From positions 1 through 42,269 of the forward strand of contig JAFDYJ010000001.1 in assembly GCA_018267515.1 (NCBI GenBank): DNA of 42,269 nt. Reading direction: 5' to 3'. The notes under the pieces were generated by a model that made no database searches, was not told the DNA's origin, and saw only the letters and a program-made list of their open reading frames with translations. The DNA comes from Bacteroidota bacterium (GTDB lineage: Bacteria; Bacteroidota; Bacteroidia; Chitinophagales; Chitinophagaceae). Position numbers and translations under genes: made by a program. Below are positions 24,410 through 34,106 of this stretch, piece by piece; positions within the stretch are counted from its first letter, which is position 1, and each line of letters starts with the position of its first letter.

Positions 24410-25276
24410 TTATTTTGACAAAAGCTGTTCAATAACTAACGGAAAATTTTTATACTCCAATCCATGAATTTTTTTTGCCAATGTTTCTGCAGTATCCGTG
24501 GGTGATACCGGGCATTTATCCTGAAAAATAATAGTGCCATGGTCATAGATTTCATCTACATAATGAATGGTGATACCGCTTTCCTTTTCATGGTTTGCAA
24601 TTACAGCTTCGTGCACTTTTTGACCATACATTCCTTTGCCGCCATACCCGGGTAATAAGGCCGGATGAATATTAATTATTTTTTTGGGAAAGGCTTTAAT
24701 AAGTGACGTCGGAATTTTCCATAAGAATCCGGCCAGTACAATAAAATCTATTCCGGCCGCCATCAACTCATCTGAATATGCATTTCCCTTGAAAAATTTT
24801 TCTTTTTCGATCAACTGCACCGGAATATTTTCCCGGGAAGCAATATTTAAAACACCGGCTCCCGGTTTGTTGCAGGCTATCAGTGATACCCTGATATAGG
24901 CGTGACTTCGAAAATGATCAATGATTTTTTGTGCATTGGAGCCGGCTCCGGAAGCAAAAATGGCAATTCGAATTTCCTGTAACGTTCGTTTGTTTGTTTT
25001 TATCAGGTGCAATCGGGCTCCCATTTTTCGGATATAAGATAGAAAAAAAGGAAATTGACCAAAGGGAATACTAACCAATAAGATGATCATTGGCCAGAGA
25101 ATCGTCATTATTAAAATGTAAACGAATGTCCACAACCAACCATTTTCAATTTGAAAAGCACTCAGGATTTTTTTGCTGATATAACCGGTTAAACTTCCTC
25201 CCGTGGCAAAAATGAAGAGTATGAACAGCAGCTTCCGGCCATTAACCTTCCATTTTTGTTGTAGTTTTCTAAGCAT
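24410..25276 (-). CDS. purN: DUF6787 membrane domain fused to phosphoribosylglycinamide formyltransferase
   Basis: 288 aa from ATG 25276 (the frame is open to 25345). Residues 1-88 match the small DUF6787 membrane protein (MLRKLQQKWKVNG, FATGGSLTGYISKK, two spans, VSIPFGQFPFFLSYIRKMG). Residues 101-288 are PurN: IRIAIFASGAGSNAQKIIDH, IINIHPALLPGYGGKGMYG with the catalytic Asn and His, and GITIHYVDEIYDHGTIIFQD with the Asp. PurN transfers a formyl group from 10-formyl-THF to GAR in purine synthesis and is normally free in the cytosol. No stop or ATG separates the halves, so the enzyme would be tied to the membrane, unless a weak TTG in the linker is used. Confidence 0.88.
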   Translation of the reverse strand: MLRKLQQKWKVNGRKLLFILFIFATGGSLTGYISKKILSAFQIENGWLWTFVYILIMTILWPMIILLVSIPFGQFPFFLSYIRKMGARLHLIKTNKRTLQEIRIAIFASGAGSNAQKIIDHFRSHAYIRVSLIACNKPGAGVLNIASRENIPVQLIEKEKFFKGNAYSDELMAAGIDFIVLAGFLWKIPTSLIKAFPKKIINIHPALLPGYGGKGMYGQKVHEAVIANHEKESGITIHYVDEIYDHGTIIFQDKCPVSPTDTAETLAKKIHGLEYKNFPLVIEQLLSK

Positions 25277-25555
25277 TTTATCAATTGGCCTGTTACCTGT
25301 ATTTAATCGGGAAGCGCAAGAAAAAGTAAAAATCATTAAAAACATTCATGTGAACAGAATTTTCTTACTTGAATTGCAGAAATGATATGAATATGACAAA
25401 AAAATATATTGTAAACAAAAAACTTCAGACTTCTGTGAAAAGCAAGTTGATAGCGAATTAAAAATTTTTTAAAGTGGTTGGCCTTTTAAAGCTTTCCTGA
25501 CTTATTTTTGCAACCAACACGGAATTTATCCACATACCTCAGATTAATTGTTGCT
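25277..25555. other. Divergent promoter region
   Basis: 279 bases between the purN fusion (-) and the act-cox operon (+). A/T-rich. It contains the operon promoter described separately; nothing else stands out. Confidence 0.5.
25478..25510 (+). promoter_or_regulatory. Predicted Bacteroidota-type promoter of the act-cox operon
   Basis: A TTG at 25478-25480 and TATTTTTG at 25503-25510 fit the -33 TTTG / -7 TAnnTTTG consensus with a 22-base spacer. Transcription would start near 25517, giving a leader of about 40 bases. The upstream TTG at 25508 lies inside the -7 box and so cannot be the start codon, which supports ATG 25556. Confidence 0.5.
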
Positions 25556-26830
25556 ATGATTCCACGTAAACCAGCTACTCATAAACTAACACTGTTTGCC
25601 CTCTTCATTTTTGTTTTTTCAGGAGTCCAGCTTTCGGCTCAGGACGGAAAAGCGCTGTATCAGCAAAAATGTGCAGTATGTCATAACATATTTAAAGATA
25701 TGACAGGCCCGGCGCTTGAAAACATTGAACAGCGGGGCGATTGGTCAGATCATAATAAACTATTGCAATGGGTTCATAACCCGGCAGCCTATATGGAAAA
25801 AGATCCATACACCGCCGGACTGAAAGCAAAGTATGGTATTGTTATGCAGTCTTTTCCAGAATTGACAATTCAGGATATTGATGCACTCGTTTCCTATATT
25901 AATAATGAGGTGGCTGCGCAAAAAACCCCTAAGGGCACCGAAACCGGAACCTCAGAAGAAGGAAAGAAGACCAGCCCGGGCAATGCTTTCATTTTTGGTG
26001 TTATTTCAGTTATTCTGGCAATCATCGCTCTTATATTAATGCAGGTCAACAGCAACCTGAAAAAACTGCATGATGAAAAAGATGGATTTATTCATCCCAA
26101 ACCCATTCCGTTTTACAGGAATAAAACTTTTATAGCTTTTGTATCTATCCTGCTGTTTGTAGTTGGAGGCTATTATATTACCAAGGGTGGAATCGGGTTA
26201 GGAAGAATGAAAGACTACCAACCGATTCAACCGATATATTATTCTCATAAAGTACATGCCGGCATCAACCAGATCAACTGCTTATATTGTCATGGTGGCG
26301 CCTGGGAAAGCAAGCAAGCTTCAATTCCTTCGGTTAATGTTTGTATGAACTGTCATAAAGCAATTTCTACTTATGAGAAGGGGCCAAAACTTTATGATGA
26401 AAGCGGAAAAGAAATTGACGGTACCGCAGAAATTCAGAAATTATACAAATACGCAGGCTTTGATCCTCAAAATGCAGCCCAATGGAATCCTTCTATGGCT
26501 CAGCCGATTGAGTGGATTAAAATTCATAACCTCCCCGATCATGTTTTCTTCAGCCATGAACAACATGTAAGAGTCGGAAATGTTCAATGCCAGACCTGTC
26601 ATGGCGACATCACTGCTATGGATGAGGTTAAACAGTTTGCCGAATTAAGCATGGGCTGGTGTGTCAACTGTCATCGCCAGACAAAAATTAATTTTAATTA
26701 CGACAGTACCAAGGGCAATAAATTTTACAGTATTTATGAAAAATTTCATGAGGATATTAAATCCGGTAAAATGGATAGTGTTACTGTAAATGATATTGGA
26801 GGATTGGAATGTCAGAAATGTCATTATTGA
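25556..26830 (+). CDS. actA: Alternative complex III subunit ActA, six heme c sites
   Basis: 424 aa. ActA is the multiheme cytochrome that moves electrons within alternative complex III (quinol:electron acceptor oxidoreductase). Signal peptide (FALFIFVFSGVQLSAQ), then a monoheme cytochrome c domain at about 30-125 (CAVCH; Met ligand probably in IVMQSFP). Next come two membrane spans (AFIFGVISVILAIIALILM; FIAFVSILLFVVGGYYI), then the pentaheme domain with CLYCH, CMNCH, CQTCH, CVNCH and CQKCH. The canonical ActA has five hemes, so the N-terminal heme domain is an addition. First gene of the operon, 25 bases before actB. The start is chosen from the promoter and signal peptide. Confidence 0.93.
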   Translation: MIPRKPATHKLTLFALFIFVFSGVQLSAQDGKALYQQKCAVCHNIFKDMTGPALENIEQRGDWSDHNKLLQWVHNPAAYMEKDPYTAGLKAKYGIVMQSFPELTIQDIDALVSYINNEVAAQKTPKGTETGTSEEGKKTSPGNAFIFGVISVILAIIALILMQVNSNLKKLHDEKDGFIHPKPIPFYRNKTFIAFVSILLFVVGGYYITKGGIGLGRMKDYQPIQPIYYSHKVHAGINQINCLYCHGGAWESKQASIPSVNVCMNCHKAISTYEKGPKLYDESGKEIDGTAEIQKLYKYAGFDPQNAAQWNPSMAQPIEWIKIHNLPDHVFFSHEQHVRVGNVQCQTCHGDITAMDEVKQFAELSMGWCVNCHRQTKINFNYDSTKGNKFYSIYEKFHEDIKSGKMDSVTVNDIGGLECQKCHY

Positions 26831-26855
26831 TCTGCATACTTTCAAATTGATATAA

Positions 26856-29800
26856 ATGAGTGAAAAAAAATACTGGCAAGGGTTCGGAGAATTAAATGAG
26901 CCGGAAAAACATCAAAAAGGCTTACACAATGAATTTCAGGAAGAGCTGCCTTTTGAGGATTTCAGCAATGAGGGTTTGGTAGATGCTAAAGCTCCCCGCA
27001 GAGATTTTTTAAAATATTTAGGGTTCAGTACTGCTGCGGCCACTATTGCAGCCAGCTGTAAAGTGCCGGTAAGAAAAGCGGTGCCTTATGCAAATAAGCC
27101 TGACAATATTGTTCCCGGGATGGCTAAATATTATGCCACTACCTATGTTCAGGAAGGTGATGTTATTCCGGTAGTTGCAAAGGTTCGTGATGGCAGGCCT
27201 ATTAAGATTGAAGGAAATGAATTGTGTTCTTTCACCCAGGGTGGAACTTCCGCCAGGGCACAGGCATCTGTACTTGACCTTTATGATATGTATCGCAACA
27301 GGTTTCCAGGTCGTAGAGTTTCCGATACCAAATTTGAAGAAATCCCCACTTTCGAGCAACTGGATAAAATGATCGGAGATGCATTGACGGGCTTAGGAAA
27401 TGCACCTGTTGCATTGCTTACCAGCACACTTGTTTCCCCTTCTTCCCAGGAAATCATTGACGGGTTTTTAAAAAAATTCAATGGCACTCATGTTCAGTAT
27501 GATGCCATATCTTATAGCGGGATGATTGAGGCCAACCTGGCAACTTTTGGAAAAAAAGGAATCCCTTCTTATCGTTTCGAAAATGCAAAAGTGATTGTAA
27601 GCCTTGGTGCCGACTTCCTGGCTACCTGGCTCAGTCCTGTTGAGTTTGCTCATCAGTATGCAAAAGGCCGTAAGATTGATGAGAAAAATCCGACAATGAG
27701 CAAGCATTTCCAGTTTGAAAGTTATTTAAGCACCACCGGCAGTTGCGCCGATGAAAGATTTACTCATCGTCCCTCAGAGTCAGGGGCAGTGGCATTAGCC
27801 TTATATTCTGCACTGGGTGGAAATGTTTCAGCTCCTGCATTGACAGACGAAAAATTAAAAAAGGGAATTGCAAAAGTGGCTGCTGAACTGAAATCCGGAA
27901 ACGGCAATGCTGTTGTTGTTTGTGGCAGCAATGATGTAAATACACAGATGATTGTAAATGCAATCAATAACCTGATAGGAGCTTATGGCAAAACCATTGA
28001 CTGGTCTGTTATGCTCAATTACAGGAAGGGGGTTGATAAGGATATGCACGACCTGGTAGATAAAATGGATGCCGGTCAAATAGGTGCAATCTTTATTTAT
28101 GGAGCTAACCCTGTTTATGATTATTACGACTCTAACCGTTTTAAGGCGGCATTGAAAAAAGTGAAACTGAGCGTTTCGTTTGGAGAAAAAATGGACGAAA
28201 CAACGCAGCTCTGTAATTATGTGGTTCCCACTCATCATTATTTAGAAAGCTGGGGTGATGCAGAACCTAAAACAGGATGCACCAGTTTTATACAACCTAC
28301 TATATACCCCTTATTTAAAACCCGCCCTTACCAAACATCCTTAATGGTTTGGTCCGGGAATTCCACGACATACGAAGATTATTTTAAAAACTATTGGTCC
28401 AATAAATTAGGATCCTCTGAGGCGTATGATAAAGCATTGCAGGCTGGTATTGTTGAGTCAGCTGCTGTTGCTCCCGGTGCAGGAACATTTAACGGTGCTT
28501 CTGTCTCAAACGCCTCTACTGCTATTTCCTCAGCACCTAAAGGAGGAAAGTATGAATTAGCATTATATCAAAAAGTTTCTTTGGGAACAGGTGCACAATC
28601 CGGTAACCCCTGGTTACAGGAATTGCCTGATCCGGTTTCAAAAGCTACCTGGGATAATTATGCCATGATCTCCATGCCGCTGGCAAAAGAGTTGGGAATT
28701 AAGTTGGATAACAATTATGAATATTATCCCGAAAAACCAGTAGTTAAATTGACGGCGGGGAAAACAGAAGTGGAACTTCCTGTTTTGGTTATTCCGGGAA
28801 TGAACTCAAATACAATTGCAGTTGCAGTAGGATATGGAAGAACAGAGAAGTTAGGAAAAGCTGCAGCAGGAGTTGGACAGAATGTTTATCCTTTTTCTTC
28901 TTTCAATGGAAATAATATTGCATGGTCAGCTGCTGATGTTTCAATAACTAATCAACATAAAACTTACCAGCTGGCAAGAACCCAGATTCATAATACTTAT
29001 GAAGGTCGCTATGAAGTGGTAAGAGAAACAACACTGGCTACTTTCAAGAAAGACCCTGAAGTAATACCGGAGTACAGAAAAGAGTTAGCTGAAGAATATT
29101 ACAAGGGAACAGAAGATAACTTCCGCTCAAATGCAACATTGTATCCCGAACACTTGCAGCCCGGATTGAAATGGGGAATGAGTGTTGATATGAATGTTTG
29201 TGTCGGTTGCGGCGCTTGCGTGGTTGCATGTAATGCGGAAAATAATATTCCGGTAGTAGGAAAGCACGAAGTGATGCGGGCACATGAGATGCATTGGATG
29301 CGAATTGACCGCTACTTTGTTTCTTCTCCCGAAAATCCGGATGATTTGAAAGCAGTGGTTTATCAACCTATGTTGTGCCAGCATTGCGATAACGCACCTT
29401 GCGAAAATGTATGCCCGGTATCAGCTACCAACCATAGTTCAGAAGGACTGAACCAGATGGCATATAACCGCTGTATAGGAACGAGATATTGCGCCAACAA
29501 CTGTCCTTATAAAGTAAGAAGGTTTAACTGGGCTGATTATACAGGCGCTGATACTTTCCCCAATAATCAGATATTTACAGGTGTGGGTGAATTGGATCCG
29601 GTAGTGATGCAGATGAACGATGACCTGACAAGAATGGTATTAAATCCGGATGTAACCGTACGCAGTCGTGGTGTTATGGAAAAGTGTTCATTCTGTGTTC
29701 AAAAATTGCAGGCTGCAAAACTTGAAGCTAAAGCAGAAAACAGGGTTTTGAAAGATGGCGAAGCAAAGACTGCCTGCCAAATGTCCTGTCCTACCGAAGC

Positions 29801-30017
29801 AATCGTATTTGGAAATGTACATGACAAAGAAAGCCAGATCAGTAAAGTGCGAAACGATAATCCACAGAGGTTATATTATGTGATTGAGCAGTTACATATA
29901 TTGCCCAATGTAAACTACCTGGCAAAAGTGCGTAACACCGATGAGATTATTGAATCAGGTCATGGAGGTGGACATGAAGCAAAAGTAACAGCATTACCAT
30001 CTCAGCACAACGGTTAA
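26856..30017 (+). CDS. actB: Alternative complex III subunit ActB (molybdopterin-oxidoreductase-like plus Fe-S)
   Basis: 1053 aa. The protein joins a domain related to the large subunit of molybdopterin enzymes (about 70-740) with a ferredoxin-like iron-sulfur part (about 775-1020). In known complexes the first domain has lost its cofactor. A twin-arginine signal (APRRDFLKYLGFSTAAATIA) ends in a lipobox Cys68. Cluster motifs: CVGCGACVVACNAENN, CQHCDNAPCENVCPV, CIGTRYCANNCPYKVRRFN, CSFCVQKLQ and CQMSCPTEA, enough for about four clusters. It lies on the periplasmic face and links ActC quinol oxidation to the hemes. Confidence 0.95.
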   Translation: MSEKKYWQGFGELNEPEKHQKGLHNEFQEELPFEDFSNEGLVDAKAPRRDFLKYLGFSTAAATIAASCKVPVRKAVPYANKPDNIVPGMAKYYATTYVQEGDVIPVVAKVRDGRPIKIEGNELCSFTQGGTSARAQASVLDLYDMYRNRFPGRRVSDTKFEEIPTFEQLDKMIGDALTGLGNAPVALLTSTLVSPSSQEIIDGFLKKFNGTHVQYDAISYSGMIEANLATFGKKGIPSYRFENAKVIVSLGADFLATWLSPVEFAHQYAKGRKIDEKNPTMSKHFQFESYLSTTGSCADERFTHRPSESGAVALALYSALGGNVSAPALTDEKLKKGIAKVAAELKSGNGNAVVVCGSNDVNTQMIVNAINNLIGAYGKTIDWSVMLNYRKGVDKDMHDLVDKMDAGQIGAIFIYGANPVYDYYDSNRFKAALKKVKLSVSFGEKMDETTQLCNYVVPTHHYLESWGDAEPKTGCTSFIQPTIYPLFKTRPYQTSLMVWSGNSTTYEDYFKNYWSNKLGSSEAYDKALQAGIVESAAVAPGAGTFNGASVSNASTAISSAPKGGKYELALYQKVSLGTGAQSGNPWLQELPDPVSKATWDNYAMISMPLAKELGIKLDNNYEYYPEKPVVKLTAGKTEVELPVLVIPGMNSNTIAVAVGYGRTEKLGKAAAGVGQNVYPFSSFNGNNIAWSAADVSITNQHKTYQLARTQIHNTYEGRYEVVRETTLATFKKDPEVIPEYRKELAEEYYKGTEDNFRSNATLYPEHLQPGLKWGMSVDMNVCVGCGACVVACNAENNIPVVGKHEVMRAHEMHWMRIDRYFVSSPENPDDLKAVVYQPMLCQHCDNAPCENVCPVSATNHSSEGLNQMAYNRCIGTRYCANNCPYKVRRFNWADYTGADTFPNNQIFTGVGELDPVVMQMNDDLTRMVLNPDVTVRSRGVMEKCSFCVQKLQAAKLEAKAENRVLKDGEAKTACQMSCPTEAIVFGNVHDKESQISKVRNDNPQRLYYVIEQLHILPNVNYLAKVRNTDEIIESGHGGGHEAKVTALPSQHNG

Positions 30018-30089
30018 AAATTGATGAACAACATAATAAATAAATAAAAAGCTGGTATCGAAACAGCAAGATTAAAAAGCAAAAACGAC

Positions 30090-31544
30090 ATGGCATTACT
30101 CAGATATGAATCACAGGTAAGACCGCCACTGGTTGAAGGTGATAAAAATTATCACCAGGTGACGGAAGATATTTGCCGCCCTGTTGAAGCCCGGCCTACC
30201 AGGCTTTGGTGGATTGGTTTCAGCATTTCGGTTCTGCTATTAATCTTTGGAATATATTCCATATACAGGGAAGTGGTTTATGGTGTCGGCCAATGGAACC
30301 TTAACAGAACTACAGGTTGGGGATGGGACATCACCAACTTTGTTTGGTGGATCGGTATTGGTCACGCAGGAACATTGATCTCAGCTATCTTATTATTATT
30401 CCGCCAGGGATGGAGAACCGGTGTAAACCGTGCTGCAGAAGCGATGACCATTTTTGCAGTAATATGTGCCGGCCAGTTTCCAATCTGGCATATGGGTCGT
30501 GTTTGGGATGCTTTTTTTGTACTTCCTTACCCCAATACCAGGGGTCCTCTATGGCCTAATTTCAACTCAGCATTATTGTGGGATGTATTTGCAATCTCCA
30601 CCTACTTCACCGTTTCATTATTATTCTGGTATACAGGTTTGCTTCCCGATCTTTCAACATTGCGGGACAGAGCAAAAAAGAAATGGAGAAAAATGTTTTA
30701 TGGAGTTGCAGCTTTTGGCTGGACAGGCAGTACCAAACACTGGCAACGGCAGGAAGCATTAGCATTGGTGTTGGCTGGCTTAAGTACACCGCTGGTACTT
30801 TCCGTTCACACCATAGTATCTTTTGACTTTGCGACATCTGTAATTCCGGGATGGCACACTACTATCTTCCCCCCCTACTTTGTGGCCGGCGCTGTTTTTT
30901 CAGGGTTTGCGATGGTGCAGACTTTGTTGCTCGTAACCCGTAAAGTATTAAAGCTGGAAGAATATATCACTGTTGAGCATATTGATGTGATGAATAAAAT
31001 CATTGTACTGACAGGGTCTATCGTAGGTATTGCTTACCTGACTGAATTATTTGTGGCCTGGTACAGTGCAGACAAGTTCGAAAATTTTGCATTCTGGGAT
31101 ACACGGGCAAATTTATACAGCCCCTATGGATGGGCTTACTATTGTATGATGAGTTGTAACGTTTTATTCCCGCAAATTTTCTGGATCCGGAAAATGAGAA
31201 GAAATATAATGGTGACATTTTTCTTATCCATTATAGTCAACATAGGTATGTGGTTTGAGCGGTTTGTGATCATTGTTACTTCAATTCACCGGGACTATCT
31301 GCCTTCAGCCTGGGGTCCTTATTATTCTCCCAGCATCTGGGAAATCGGATTTTATCTCGGTACGTTTGGGTTATTCTTTACCTGTTATTTCCTGTTTGTG
31401 AAATTCTTCCCGGTTATTGCCCTGGCAGAGATTAAACATATTCTGAAACGAAGCGGCGATAACTATAAACGAAATATGGAAGAACTGGAACATGAAAAAG
31501 TTGAGGAATTTGCAAAAGTACATGGACATGATTTTGGAGCTTAA
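30090..31544 (+). CDS. actC: Alternative complex III subunit ActC (NrfD-like quinol-binding membrane protein)
   Basis: 484 aa polytopic NrfD-family protein with about ten spans, for example FSISVLLLIFGIYSIYREVV, IGHAGTLISAILLLFRQGWR and AEAMTIFAVICAGQFPIWHM. The conserved IGIGHAGTLIS and GRVWDAFFVLPYPN regions fit ActC. In this complex ActC holds the menaquinol oxidation site near the periplasmic side and possible proton half-channels. It starts 72 bases after actB and is followed by actD after 34. Confidence 0.94.
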   Translation: MALLRYESQVRPPLVEGDKNYHQVTEDICRPVEARPTRLWWIGFSISVLLLIFGIYSIYREVVYGVGQWNLNRTTGWGWDITNFVWWIGIGHAGTLISAILLLFRQGWRTGVNRAAEAMTIFAVICAGQFPIWHMGRVWDAFFVLPYPNTRGPLWPNFNSALLWDVFAISTYFTVSLLFWYTGLLPDLSTLRDRAKKKWRKMFYGVAAFGWTGSTKHWQRQEALALVLAGLSTPLVLSVHTIVSFDFATSVIPGWHTTIFPPYFVAGAVFSGFAMVQTLLLVTRKVLKLEEYITVEHIDVMNKIIVLTGSIVGIAYLTELFVAWYSADKFENFAFWDTRANLYSPYGWAYYCMMSCNVLFPQIFWIRKMRRNIMVTFFLSIIVNIGMWFERFVIIVTSIHRDYLPSAWGPYYSPSIWEIGFYLGTFGLFFTCYFLFVKFFPVIALAEIKHILKRSGDNYKRNMEELEHEKVEEFAKVHGHDFGA

Positions 31545-31578
31545 TACAATCAATTAACTTTTCAGAATTTGAAATAAT

Positions 31579-32169
31579 ATGGCAGTAAAAAAATTTGTAA
31601 CGGGAAGTTTTGAAGAAGAATCGGTTTTATTTCCGGCTGTAAAGCAGGTTCGTAAAAACGGATATAAAATTCACGACATCTTCACTCCTTTTCCTATTCA
31701 TGGGTTGGATAAGGCAATGGGGCTTCGTGATACCAGCCTGCATGTGGCAGGGTTTATTTACGGGATTACGGGTACCGCAACAGCACTGGGCTTTATTACC
31801 TGGGCTTTGACCTACGACTGGCCTATCAATTTTGGCGGTAAACCATTTTTTTCTTTAGCAGCCTGGATTCCCATCACCTTTGAATTGACTGTATTGTTTT
31901 CTTCCGTAGGTATGGTTTGGACGTTTTGCTGGCTTTGCCAGTTAGCTCCATTTGTGAAAAAAGATCATTTCAATCTTCGTTCAACCGATGACCTCTTTGT
32001 AATGGCACTGGAGTGTACAGAAAAAACAAATGAAACTGAAACCATTTCTTTTTTGCAGGGCCTCGGGGCTAAAGATGTGCAGGTGCAGTATAAAGAAACC
32101 AAATGGTGGTGGGGCCGTTATGATAAAGACAAAAAAATATTTGAACCCAAATCTGAAATTGCTTATTAA
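31579..32169 (+). CDS. actD: Alternative complex III subunit ActD (DUF3341)
   Basis: 196 aa. The N-terminal cytoplasmic part (FPAVKQVRKNGYKIHDIFTP, FPIHGLDKAMGLR) and two membrane spans (GFIYGITGTATALGFITWAL; AAWIPITFELTVLFSSVGMV) define the DUF3341 family, the ActD subunit. It packs against ActC and ActF; no cofactor is known. Normal length. 17 bases to actE. Confidence 0.93.
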   Translation: MAVKKFVTGSFEEESVLFPAVKQVRKNGYKIHDIFTPFPIHGLDKAMGLRDTSLHVAGFIYGITGTATALGFITWALTYDWPINFGGKPFFSLAAWIPITFELTVLFSSVGMVWTFCWLCQLAPFVKKDHFNLRSTDDLFVMALECTEKTNETETISFLQGLGAKDVQVQYKETKWWWGRYDKDKKIFEPKSEIAY

Positions 32170-32186
32170 GTAGAATTAATCAAAAG

Positions 32187-32807
32187 ATGATGAAGAAATT
32201 TCTGATCATAGCTACGGTTAGTGTTGTTGCTCTTGCAATAGCAAGTTGTAACCGTGTTCGCCGCACACCCGGAAGAACGTATGTACCGGATATGACTTAT
32301 AGCCGTGCTTATGAAAGCTATACCCCCACCGATGAATTAAAGAGAGAGGGTATTTTCTACAATGCAAGACCGGTAGCAGGAACAATGGCCCGGGACGATG
32401 AAATGCCTTTTCCGGTTTCGGAAGATAAGGCCGGAGATACGATGAATTATTTTGCATCCAGGCAAGTTAAGAATCCCTATAATGCCGATTCGATTGATAT
32501 GAAAGAAGCGGAAAGATTATACCTGGTGAATTGTGGCATTTGTCATGGCGCTAAACTAGATGGTGATGGCCCTTTATATAAAGGAGGTGATGGCCCTTAC
32601 CTCGCAAAACCCGCCACGTTGGTGGGTGATGCCAAATATGAAAGCATGCCGGAAGGTCAGATGTTTTATTCTGTCACGTATGGAAAAAATATGATGGGAA
32701 GTTATGCATCACAGCTCAGTGCCAAAGAAAGGTGGATGGTGATCGCCTATGTAAAATCAAAGCAGGTTAAAGACGCTGCAAAAGAAGCAACCACAACAAC
32801 AAAATAG
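32187..32807 (+). CDS. actE: Alternative complex III subunit ActE (monoheme cytochrome c lipoprotein)
   Basis: 206 aa. The signal sequence ends in a lipobox (VALAIASC), so the protein is attached to the membrane by lipid. One heme site CGICH lies near residue 117 with a likely Met ligand in GKNMMGSYASQL. ActE takes electrons from ActA and hands them to the oxidase or a soluble carrier. Two adjacent ATG codons at 32187 and 32190 are equally possible starts. 23 bases to actF. Confidence 0.92.
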   Translation: MMKKFLIIATVSVVALAIASCNRVRRTPGRTYVPDMTYSRAYESYTPTDELKREGIFYNARPVAGTMARDDEMPFPVSEDKAGDTMNYFASRQVKNPYNADSIDMKEAERLYLVNCGICHGAKLDGDGPLYKGGDGPYLAKPATLVGDAKYESMPEGQMFYSVTYGKNMMGSYASQLSAKERWMVIAYVKSKQVKDAAKEATTTTK

Positions 32808-32830
32808 TTTGAACCTATAAACAAAAAAGA

Positions 32831-34060
32831 ATGGAACTTAAGGAACAGTTCATAGTGCCGCAACGATACAAAACGATTTCCAGGATATTGATGGCAATCG
32901 GAATAGTAACGGTTATCGCTTTGTATATAACACATGGGGCTAAAAGTGATCCTAAAGAACAAGCTCGTTTTTGGGGTTCCTTATTACTTAACAGTGTTTA
33001 TTTTTTATTATTGGTAAATGCCGCATTGTTTTTTATTTGTGCCACAACATTATCCTGGGGAGGCTGGCAAATGTCTTTTCGCAGGGTCAGCGAGGCAATA
33101 GCAACCTGTGTACCGGTAATAGGAATTATTTGCGGAGTTATTCTTTTAGCTATTGTGTTTGGAGGAAACCATGAAATATATCACTGGTCAGATGCAGAAA
33201 AAGTAAAAACAGATGCTAAAATTCTTTTTAAAGCCGGATTTTTAAATAAGGGATTTTTTACGTTCTGGACGATTTTTACAATAGCCTCCTGGAGCTTGCT
33301 GGAGTGGAAGCTGAGAAAACTTTCAAAAAGCCTGGATAATAAACCGCTGGAAAATGTTGAAGAAGGAAAAAAATATATTTGGAAAAATACAGTTTGGTCA
33401 GGAATTTATGTCGTGGTATTTGCATTAACCGTGATGTCGGTAACTCCCTGGCTGTGGCTGATGAGTATTGATGCACATTGGTTCAGCACTATGTACAGCT
33501 GGTACACTTTCGGAAGCACATTTGTTGCAGGTATAGCGCTTATTACCGTCTTTGTTGTATTTCTGAAAAATAATAATTATCTGGAATTAGTAAACCAGGA
33601 ACATTTGCATGACCTGGGAAAATTCATTTTTGCATTTTCAATCTTTTGGGCGTATTTGTGGTTTGATCAGTTTATGCTGATCTGGTATTCCAATATACCG
33701 GAGGAAACTACTTATTTTAAACCCCGCAGCAGTGGAATTTATAGCGGTATATTCTGGCTTATGTTAATTATCAATTTTGTAGGACCTATATTGATATTAA
33801 TGAGCCGTGGTGCAAAAAGGAATTATGCTACCATTACGTTTGTTTCAATTTCGTTATTGTTCGGGCATTGGCTGAACTTTTTTCAGATGGTATTCCCCGG
33901 GCCAAGCCCCGACCAGGTTCCGGTAATGTTATATGATTTGGGTGTCGGTCTTGGTTTTGCGGGATTGATAATGCTGATCACAGGCAAGTCATTGAGCAAA
34001 GCGCCATTGCTTGCGAAAAACCACCCATTCATAAAAGAGAGTATTATACATCATACGTAA
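32831..34060 (+). CDS. actF: Alternative complex III subunit ActF (NrfD-like)
   Basis: 409 aa with about ten hydrophobic spans (ISRILMAIGIVTVIALYITH, SVYFLLLVNAALFFICATTL, FTFWTIFTIASWSLLEWKLR, FIFAFSIFWAYLWFDQFMLI). It is the second NrfD-like membrane subunit, shorter than ActC and usually without the quinol site. DQFMLIWYSNIPEET is a conserved segment of ActF. It is followed after 46 bases by the oxidase genes, matching the known physical coupling of this complex with an aa3 oxidase. Confidence 0.93.
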   Translation: MELKEQFIVPQRYKTISRILMAIGIVTVIALYITHGAKSDPKEQARFWGSLLLNSVYFLLLVNAALFFICATTLSWGGWQMSFRRVSEAIATCVPVIGIICGVILLAIVFGGNHEIYHWSDAEKVKTDAKILFKAGFLNKGFFTFWTIFTIASWSLLEWKLRKLSKSLDNKPLENVEEGKKYIWKNTVWSGIYVVVFALTVMSVTPWLWLMSIDAHWFSTMYSWYTFGSTFVAGIALITVFVVFLKNNNYLELVNQEHLHDLGKFIFAFSIFWAYLWFDQFMLIWYSNIPEETTYFKPRSSGIYSGIFWLMLIINFVGPILILMSRGAKRNYATITFVSISLLFGHWLNFFQMVFPGPSPDQVPVMLYDLGVGLGFAGLIMLITGKSLSKAPLLAKNHPFIKESIIHHT

Positions 34061-34106
34061 ACGAAGACAGAGGAAAACGATTCATCACAATAATTGAAAT
34101 AATATT

